Of a stretch of 64,000 bases of DNA, positions 57,467 to 64,000 are shown one piece after another (position 1 is the stretch's first letter; the number at the start of each line of letters is the position of its first letter). The notes below the pieces were generated by a model. It made no database searches. It saw only the letters and a program-made list of their open reading frames with translations, and was not told the DNA's origin. This stretch comes from Rhabditophanes sp. KR3021 (taxonomy: Eukaryota > Nematoda > Chromadorea > Rhabditida > Alloionematidae): positions 6,882,001 to 6,946,000 of the forward strand of contig CAUJLY010000002.1 in the NCBI GenBank assembly GCA_963281155.1, written 5' to 3'. The translations under genes were made by a program, and so were the position numbers.

Positions 57467-58891
57467 TTAAAATTCATGATAGCATTCAAATATTTCATGT
57501 ACGAGTTTATTCTTAGTTTCCGGCAATTTCTTAAGCATAAAATAAGCACATGCCATCATTATCAAATTGTAGTTCAAAAAAAGAGCACTACCAGTCAATT
57601 GTAATAAGGGTATGAAGGTTAAGGTAATAAAAAGCAAAACAATATTCGATACGATTGAAATCAATTGAGTTATAGCTATTTTTGCGTGAACTGGAACCAT
57701 ATCAGTAATTAAAATAGGACCTATATTACATTGACCAATATTTGAAACGATGAAGCTTATGAAAATGGAAATAAATACGTATGTCGAGGTAATTAGAAGT
57801 GAGTAATTTAGAGTTTTGAATAAAAAGGCAATAAAAATTAATTTGAAAGAGATAGCAGAAATAAATGTAAAAGCAAGTACTAAATTGCGTCTGGGAAATA
57901 TTTCAGACACCGTTGCTGATAACATCGATGCAATTAGACCAATTAATTGTAAACCAATCATAAATGTTGTTATATTCGTTTCGATAACTTCAAAATACGA
58001 CAAGATGTATTGAATGTATGGGAATATTATTGAAGTTAGTGATAATCGAGTAGTGAAGTCTCCCACCAACACATAATAAAGTAAATGACGCAGTGATTTT
58101 CTTTCAAACATTTCTTTCACTGACATGTGTGTTCGTGTCTTGTACATGTGAAGTTCATTTTCATAGTCATCTAGGACCTTTTCGGTGTTAACAGTATGTC
58201 CAAAGTAATATAGAATAGATGCTTCTGTTTTTTTGTAATTAGGATTTGTGAAGTAAAGTTGTTTGGGAGATTCGATGACTCTTGAAGTTAGGAAAACATA
58301 GAGAAGACTAAAGATAATTCCAATATAATATATAATATGCCAATTTTGCTTATTTCCAAGTTCAGTAGTTGCAGATAGGGGTAGCAGCAAAACCGTCATT
58401 GTCATATAAGCTGTGTTTGTATTTAAAATAATAGAAGCTCTCTTATGAAAGGGTGCACATTCAGATAAGTGAATCAACAGTGGCAGTGAAAAAAAAACAC
58501 TGCAACCAATAACAAATTGGGAAAAAATGGCTATCTCCAATGAGTCAGTGAATCTGGCAACCAACATAATCAAACAACCCGCTACCACACAAAAATGTCT
58601 GACTTTGATCCAGGAATTCTTGACACCATATCTATTGACTACCCAATAGTAAAGTATACCCATAAAAATCTGCCCCAAAATAGATGAAATCGTAAAGACT
58701 GAGTATGTATTAGAAGGCCAAACTTCATTAATAGTAAAATCAATTACTTCTGTCCCGTTGAAGTAAGATTTGATGGAACCCTCAAAGGTAACAGCTGTCG
58801 TACTTAGAAGATCCCCGACATTTCCAATTGTGCCGTGTAATATAGAAAATAAAGTTAATTTCCAAGGCATAGGTGGATTTAAAGTTGGCAT
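57467..58891 (-). CDS. SLC2-like major facilitator transporter
   Basis: A single exon of 474 aa. About 12 hydrophobic helices are seen. Sugar-transporter family marks include FVIGCSVFFSLPLLIHLSEC in helix 4, the loop motif ESPKQLYF (family ESPRFLL), a helix 7 to 8 region QYILSYFEVIETNITTFM, and the terminal PETKNKLVHEI (family PETKGRTLEEI). The first loop is long and has an NGT glycosylation site. The usual GRR motif between helices 2 and 3 is not obvious (VVNRYGVKNSW), and the helix 10 glycine-proline motif is altered to NIGPILITD. It is therefore a diverged GLUT-like protein, possibly of a nematode-specific group. The substrate is unknown. The lack of introns is unusual for a gene of this length here. 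Confidence 0.72.
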   Translation of the reverse strand: MPTLNPPMPWKLTLFSILHGTIGNVGDLLSTTAVTFEGSIKSYFNGTEVIDFTINEVWPSNTYSVFTISSILGQIFMGILYYWVVNRYGVKNSWIKVRHFCVVAGCLIMLVARFTDSLEIAIFSQFVIGCSVFFSLPLLIHLSECAPFHKRASIILNTNTAYMTMTVLLLPLSATTELGNKQNWHIIYYIGIIFSLLYVFLTSRVIESPKQLYFTNPNYKKTEASILYYFGHTVNTEKVLDDYENELHMYKTRTHMSVKEMFERKSLRHLLYYVLVGDFTTRLSLTSIIFPYIQYILSYFEVIETNITTFMIGLQLIGLIASMLSATVSEIFPRRNLVLAFTFISAISFKLIFIAFLFKTLNYSLLITSTYVFISIFISFIVSNIGQCNIGPILITDMVPVHAKIAITQLISIVSNIVLLFITLTFIPLLQLTGSALFLNYNLIMMACAYFMLKKLPETKNKLVHEIFECYHEF

Positions 58892-59251
58892 GATATTTGA
58901 TTTAAAAAAGTTAAAGCAAAAAGCTAATGAATAGTCTCTTTTTGGTCTTTATCAGCGAGTAGTATATAATATTACCATCATCAGTAGATAGCAACGATTC
59001 TAGGGATTTTTAAGAAAAAGCAACAAACATAGATATGATTGTGTTCGTAATAGGGACGAATCAATTGTAGGTGCTGCAAAATAGAGTTTTATTATACTTG
59101 TTTAAACAGATGGAGTGTGGTTAGATAATCCTTGATAAAGATTATGTGTGTATTTTAATGATGTGCTTTTATTTAGTTGAAAAACATTTATTCTAGTGAA
59201 AAGTTAATGTGTAGTTTAAAATAAACTTTAAATGAGGTCATGTATTTTTGG
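58892..59251. other. Intergenic region between RPT3 and transporter gene
   Basis: 360 bases holding the RPT3 3' flank and the transporter promoter, both minus-strand. No motif recognised. Confidence 0.35.
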
Positions 59252-60538
59252 TTAGTTGTAGAATTGGTGATCGGTTTCGATTTTTGTGGTGACTGTGTTG
59301 TAGGCGTCTAGGAAGTCTTTGCTGGAGATGGTGTAGCGAGAGGCACGGACGGCGCGCATTCCTGCTTCGGTGGCGATGTTTTGGACTTCGGCGGCACTGA
59401 TTTTGTCGGGAAGGGCAACAAAATATTCGAGATCCACTTCGGCAGAAAGACTCATCTTTGAGGTGACTGTATTGAAAAGAAGTCTTTTTTGTCTTCTATC
59501 GGGAAGTGGAAACTCAATCTTTCTATCAATCCTCCCAGGTCTCAACAAAGCAGGATCCAGAGTGTCAATTCTATTGGTAGCCATAATCACCCTTACCCCT
59601 GAGCTTTCATCAAAACCATCCATTTGATTCAACAACTCCAACAAAATTCTCTGAACTTCTCTGTCTGCACCGGCCTTAGAATCAAATCTCTTAGTAGCGA
59701 TCGAATCAACTTCATCAATGAAGATAATACAAGGAGCATTAGCCTTAGCCATCTTAAAAACATCCCTAACCATCTTTGGTCCTTCACCCAAATACTTGTG
59801 CACAAACTCAGACCCAACCATTCTGATGAAACTTGACTTAGTAGAAGCAGCTACAGCCTTAGCTATCATAGTTTTCCCACACCCAGGTGGTCCATGCAAC
59901 ATTACTCCCTTAGGTGCCTCGATTCCGATTTGCTTAAACAAATATCCATGAGTGATACTCAATTCAATGGCTTCTCTGACTTCTTGTTTCTGCGTTTCCA
60001 ACCCTCCAACATCTCCATAATTGACATCAGGCTTGTCCTTAGCAGTCAACAATTGAACAGTATTATCAGCCTCCCCAGGCAAAATGCGAACAACGGCATT
60101 AGTTCTTTTCATCAAGGCAATCGAAGATCCAATAGTAAGTTCGGCTTTGTCGACGTTTGAAGCAACTCTTACCAAATAGTTGATTCCAACACTTGACTCC
60201 ACAATAGCATGCCTTTCATCAATTGCTTCAAGGAATTGACCGACACATAGTGGAACGGAACCCATCAATTTCAGTTCTTCCTTTGCATAAAAGATGGCGT
60301 TGGTGCATTCACATATAGCTAGTTTGAGGTATTCTTCTTTGATGTCTAGATGTTGGATGTCCTTCTTTAGTTTGATGTAGTAATCATAGCAATCTGAGTA
60401 GGAGCTGTCATTGCGAATGGAGTGGGTTTGATCAAGCGGCGAAGGTCTTACTTCATTTTGGAGTGAAAGGATGTTGTCGGAGTTTGTGATTGGGAGAGGT
60501 TTGGTTGCTGCGGACGCCATCAAATGAATGATGGCCAT
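59252..60538 (-). CDS. rpt-3: 26S proteasome regulatory ATPase RPT3 (PSMC4)
   Basis: A single exon of 428 aa. RPT3 is one of six AAA+ ATPases in the base of the 19S regulatory particle that unfolds substrates. The N-terminal coiled coil (about 45-90) is followed by an OB domain ([20 protein letters not shown]), then the AAA domain: [20 protein letters not shown], Walker A GPPGCGKT, the pore stretch [20 protein letters not shown], Walker [56 protein letters not shown] and the C-terminal [20 protein letters not shown]. These match RPT3 most closely ([20 protein letters not shown] and IATKRFDAQTGADREVQ). The ending is HQFYN; RPT3 proteins usually end in a HbYX motif such as EFYK that docks in the 20S core, so only the last residue differs and the motif is kept. 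It lies 192 bp after NUP205 on the same strand. Confidence 0.95.
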   Translation of the reverse strand: MAIIHLMASAATKPLPITNSDNILSLQNEVRPSPLDQTHSIRNDSSYSDCYDYYIKLKKDIQHLDIKEEYLKLAICECTNAIFYAKEELKLMGSVPLCVGQFLEAIDERHAIVESSVGINYLVRVASNVDKAELTIGSSIALMKRTNAVVRILPGEADNTVQLLTAKDKPDVNYGDVGGLETQKQEVREAIELSITHGYLFKQIGIEAPKGVMLHGPPGCGKTMIAKAVAASTKSSFIRMVGSEFVHKYLGEGPKMVRDVFKMAKANAPCIIFIDEVDSIATKRFDSKAGADREVQRILLELLNQMDGFDESSGVRVIMATNRIDTLDPALLRPGRIDRKIEFPLPDRRQKRLLFNTVTSKMSLSAEVDLEYFVALPDKISAAEVQNIATEAGMRAVRASRYTISSKDFLDAYNTVTTKIETDHQFYN

Positions 60539-60730
60539 TTTGTTTTTAAGTTGTTAAATATTGAATTGAATGTGACAAATTTAAATAAAAAACTATGCAA
60601 AAATAACTGCTGCTTACTTGGTTGTTAAATATTAAAGAAACAAATTAAATAAAGAAGCATGCAAAAAATAACTTTATTTAAGTTCTAATTAAAAGGCAGA
60701 TAATATATCAAAATTAATGTGTAAAGTTTA

Positions 60731-63700
60731 CTATAGACGCATAGGAACCTTTTTAGTGACCGTGTAAATTTTAAGCGGTTCAAATTCCTCCTCATTCTCA
60801 CCAATTTGAATGAAGTTGACTAAGTCTGCCGGAACTTGAATTGATTGATCAGAGACAGCCAAAAGATCCGTAATTGAACGCATCACAAAAAGAATAGGAT
60901 GCTCGCATTTGGAGTAGATTAGTTGGTTGAAGATAGGTTTGAGAGCAATAATAAACTTCAAGACTTGCCCAGATGTTTGCCTCCATTTAGGATTTGATAG
61001 CATGACCAAGGCAAATCTCAGGGTTGTGTTGAGAAGGACTAAGTATTCCCAGACGGGTGTTCCTGGAACCATTGCTGTTTGGGTTTGGGAGTAGAATTTT
61101 TCAGGTACTTTGGTCCAGACTGGCATTGCGATCAATTTTTCGAAGATGTTGAAGCTGGTAAGAACGTTCCACCCACTGTCGACTGTCCCAATTCTAATAA
61201 GGAAAGCCATTCTAATGTTGAATGAAAGGGTATTTTTCCTCAAACTCCAATCTTTCTCCGAATCCTCAGCTGAATTGAAGGAATCAATGACTGTTCTGAG
61301 ACATCCCGAAACGAGGAAGTCATTCACAATAGGACCCGCACAAACATAACTAACCGCAATCAGAGCATTCAAACAAGAAAGAGCTGAATTTGACAAAGCA
61401 GCAAAATTGTTGTGCAAATCTTGAACAACGCACCTTACGAATTCAGAGGACTTTTGGAGAATATGATGGCCTAGCACCATGTCAGCAGATTTCCTGGATC
61501 CAAAGAACTCTGAAATTGAGTCGCTGCTTTCTTGCTCACCATTTTCATTTAGCCGCTTTCGGATACTAGACAATACCAAAACGAGTGCCGTGAATATGTT
61601 CTCCTTGTACCCACCATAAGCTTGGTAGTCGACGATTTTGCTAACCTCCATCAAGTAATCTACGATAAAAACAACCACAGACTCACTTCCATCTTCTTCA
61701 ACGAGAGTAAGGGGTGAGACCTTGATAAAAGCTTCCAAAACATGCACCACTGTCTCAGACAACAAATTAGCAACCTCTTCAGACTCTGGCCTAGCCAACA
61801 AGTAAGTCAAGATTCCCAACAGAAAATCCGAAATTAATCTGGCTTGAGCGCCAACTTCCATAAATGAATTTGGAGTATTCTTGCAAACAACATTAATAGC
61901 TGAAATGATGCTTTCTTTCAACCCAATGGAGGAAAACTCGACCATCGTTAACTGGTTCTTCATTGTACCGAATTGAAGGATGTCTTCAATTTCTTGGATG
62001 GCTTCCTGATCAATGCCGTGGATGTAGGTTGAATGGTAGATGTTGTTGAGTTGGGCCAAGAGATGGTCCAAGTCGATTTGTTTGGCTCCGAGTGAGGATT
62101 CCCTGACTGAAGAGAGGTAGATTTGCTCGATTTTTGGTCTGATGAAGGGAGACAGGCACGGTTCTTCGATTAGTTCGTCCTCGATTGCTGGTTTTGTAAA
62201 GAGATCGAGGAGGAAGTTTGACTGGTCGTCTTCCTCTTTACCAGTTCCGCAGAATAGAGCTTCGTAGTACTTTTCAGGCATTGAGATAGTTCCGATTTTG
62301 AAGAGAACAGTCATCTCAACAGAAATCAAATTGAGGATGTTGGAACGGATAAGATTGTGAACGCACACCATTGAGATGTCGAATTCTTCGTTCCCACACC
62401 TGAATCCAGAACTAGCAGCCAACCGATGCACCAAATTATGATGCCCACGCAAGAATCTCAAAAAGGTAGTTGAGACAGAGGTATCCAATGAAGCCAAAGC
62501 CAAAAACAGTCTCGAAACAGGTTCAAACAAAGAAGCGCAGGGAGCCAGGAAAGGGTTCTCCTCATCAGCAAAGACATTCAAAACATCGACGAACCCATGG
62601 AGAGGGGATATGGTCGTGGCCATCATATCAACAGCTGCTTGTTCTCTTAAAGATGAGGCTGCAATCATGTGTGACATATCAAAGTTCAGCAGGCAAAAGG
62701 CTAAGTTGGTGGTCTTTGAGGAAGAATTGACGGAATCATTAAAGATTTCAATGACTAGTCGTCCAATTTCGCCTTTGATTCTTTTGGTTGAGACGTCAGT
62801 AAGGTCTGACAGGGGAACTTGGTTGAAACCCAACTCCAAATCTTCAGAAGCGACTGAAGTAAGGCTGTAGAAGATACCCAACAATTCCTCCTTTCTTGCC
62901 ATCAAAATTTGAACCAACCGTTCTTGAGGGGAAGGTCTGATAGCAATAAGGTCCCTTAACATTTTCATAACATAGAAGGTATGCTTGACGTATTGGTCCT
63001 TAGTCGAGATGAAACTGATCAGAACAAAAATGTAGCACTGGCTCGGCACACACTCAAGAGAAGAAAGGAGCAACGAATCCAAGGATGAAATCAAAACGGA
63101 CGAATTGGTCTGCCGAATCAATGTCTTGAGAGAGGGATACAAGGCAAAGGCAGCTTGCAATAATCGTATGGAAACAAGGGATAACTCTTCCCGATATGGA
63201 TCTTCAACGCCTCCAGTTGAGCAAGATTCGGCAGAGTTGACAATGATCTTGGCGATAGCTTTGAATAATCTTGAATTATTTAATAACTCGGCCAACAAAG
63301 AAACTTCAGACGTCTGATTGATGACGGATTGAGTGTCTACGAAGTAGTTTCGCACCAATTCATACAAGCAGTTTATCGAAGTGGTTAAGAGACCCCACAT
63401 CTGCTCAATATGCAAATACTGTCTGTCTCCTGCCTCTTCGATAATGGATTTGGTCAGGAATCTAAGGTAGGGTTTGATGATAGCTTTGGTTGGAGTAGGC
63501 GTAAAGCAGAACAATTTCTTGAGCAACAAAACAAAGCCGAGTGAGGCATCGTAAGACATCATCACCGTCTCTTTTTGCTCTAGGTCAGATTGGAAAGGAA
63601 GCAGAGTAACTTCATTGGTGGCAGCTCGGTTCTTGTGGAGGTAATTCCATAAGATAGTGCCACTAGGTTCGTCTGTAACCAAAGCAGCCAAGAAGCGGTA

Positions 63701-64000
63701 GAGGCATCCTTTAAGTTGAATTGGGACATCTTCTTGCAACAGCCCGCAGATATTATCCACAACCCGCCACCCCTGTGAATCCAAAACTAAATTGCGGAAT
63801 TCTGGGCATTTGTTAGCGATGTGTTCAGCAAACCGAGTCCATGATGTTAGCCCTTCCACCTCACAAACTTTCAAAGCAATTGGGGGCATTGGTTGGCCGA
63901 CGGCTTGGTATCCTGCTCGCCCTTGAAAAGATGGGTTGAGTGTGACCATCGCTCTATTTTTGCCATAGAGTTCTTTGTAGTTGCCAAGAGACACAAAAAA
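60731..64000 (-). CDS. npp-3: NUP205 (NPP-3), C-terminal part, runs off window
   Basis: A minus-strand frame stays open from the window edge to a stop at 60731, about 1090 residues without an intron. NUP205 (Nup192 in yeast) is a large alpha-solenoid scaffold of the nuclear pore inner ring that binds NUP93. Its C-terminal portion here is made of helical repeats; early blocks CPEFRNLVLDSQGWRVVDNI, GLLQEDVPIQLKGCLYRFLA and ALVTDEPSGTILWNYL match the NUP205 segment with FLAALGKSPEIAASLW. The rest includes FTPTPTKAIIKPYLRF and QVPLSDLTDVSTKRIKGE. The full protein is about 1800 aa or more, so the N-terminal half is beyond 64000. The first codon in view is not the true start. Length and position support a functional gene. 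Confidence 0.85.
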   Translation of the reverse strand, partial: FFVSLGNYKELYGKNRAMVTLNPSFQGRAGYQAVGQPMPPIALKVCEVEGLTSWTRFAEHIANKCPEFRNLVLDSQGWRVVDNICGLLQEDVPIQLKGCLYRFLAALVTDEPSGTILWNYLHKNRAATNEVTLLPFQSDLEQKETVMMSYDASLGFVLLLKKLFCFTPTPTKAIIKPYLRFLTKSIIEEAGDRQYLHIEQMWGLLTTSINCLYELVRNYFVDTQSVINQTSEVSLLAELLNNSRLFKAIAKIIVNSAESCSTGGVEDPYREELSLVSIRLLQAAFALYPSLKTLIRQTNSSVLISSLDSLLLSSLECVPSQCYIFVLISFISTKDQYVKHTFYVMKMLRDLIAIRPSPQERLVQILMARKEELLGIFYSLTSVASEDLELGFNQVPLSDLTDVSTKRIKGEIGRLVIEIFNDSVNSSSKTTNLAFCLLNFDMSHMIAASSLREQAAVDMMATTISPLHGFVDVLNVFADEENPFLAPCASLFEPVSRLFLALASLDTSVSTTFLRFLRGHHNLVHRLAASSGFRCGNEEFDISMVCVHNLIRSNILNLISVEMTVLFKIGTISMPEKYYEALFCGTGKEEDDQSNFLLDLFTKPAIEDELIEEPCLSPFIRPKIEQIYLSSVRESSLGAKQIDLDHLLAQLNNIYHSTYIHGIDQEAIQEIEDILQFGTMKNQLTMVEFSSIGLKESIISAINVVCKNTPNSFMEVGAQARLISDFLLGILTYLLARPESEEVANLLSETVVHVLEAFIKVSPLTLVEEDGSESVVVFIVDYLMEVSKIVDYQAYGGYKENIFTALVLVLSSIRKRLNENGEQESSDSISEFFGSRKSADMVLGHHILQKSSEFVRCVVQDLHNNFAALSNSALSCLNALIAVSYVCAGPIVNDFLVSGCLRTVIDSFNSAEDSEKDWSLRKNTLSFNIRMAFLIRIGTVDSGWNVLTSFNIFEKLIAMPVWTKVPEKFYSQTQTAMVPGTPVWEYLVLLNTTLRFALVMLSNPKWRQTSGQVLKFIIALKPIFNQLIYSKCEHPILFVMRSITDLLAVSDQSIQVPADLVNFIQIGENEEEFEPLKIYTVTKKVPMRL

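Overview
The window is AT-rich nuclear DNA of an animal, and most probably a nematode. Spliced eukaryotic genes with very short GT-AG introns (many 44-60 nt), nematode-type serpentine chemoreceptors, a colmedin (collagen plus olfactomedin membrane protein), and T-rich AG sites just upstream of many start codons (as expected for spliced-leader acceptors) all point that way. I do not recognise the species. All gene models were built by hand by joining open frames at splice sites that keep phase; none has transcript support. Layout: 0.1-13.8 kb holds compact housekeeping genes: a PCH-2/TRIP13-like AAA+ protein (-), Bora/SPAT-1 (+), a short-chain dehydrogenase (+), epsin (+), a tiny spliced ORF (+), eEF1B-beta (-), a TRAIP-type RING ligase (-), PEN-2 of gamma-secretase (+) and a vezatin-like protein (+). 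From 13.9-18.8 kb come a PGAP2/FRAG1-like protein (-), a 173-bp MITE, broken pieces of NOT1 and Hsp70, and an inhibitory-type serpin (-). From 18.8-23.8 kb is a gene-poor stretch with only very small ORFs. From 23.8-39.1 kb lie a PDE1-type cyclic nucleotide phosphodiesterase (+), a peptide-receptor-like GPCR (-), colmedin (-), ribosomal protein L7 (-) and Rab11 (+), with three gene-free stretches of about 2 kb or more between some of them. From 39.6-43.5 kb are a small membrane protein and ERGIC3, whose introns carry opposite-strand genes. From 44.3-58.9 kb the content becomes nematode-specific and rapidly evolving: an srg-like receptor, a GNAT acetyltransferase, a second serpentine receptor, a VPS13 pseudogene piece, a BTB-BACK-kelch gene with a possible frameshift, several unrecognised coding remnants, a single-pass membrane protein and an SLC2-like transporter. 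From 59.2 kb to the end are proteasome ATPase RPT3 and the C-terminal part of NUP205/NPP-3, which runs off the window. Functional themes: several genes act in the cell cycle (PCH-2, Bora, TRAIP, RPT3, NUP205) or in membrane traffic (epsin, Rab11, ERGIC3, PGAP2, with a dead VPS13 copy). Two same-strand pairs have nematode-operon-like spacing (PEN-2 to vezatin-like; NUP205 to RPT3). No prokaryotic system, CRISPR array, tRNA or rRNA was seen. The most interesting points are the PCH-2 homologue that has lost its Walker B glutamate, the ERGIC3 nested-gene arrangement, and the cluster of recent gene fragments.
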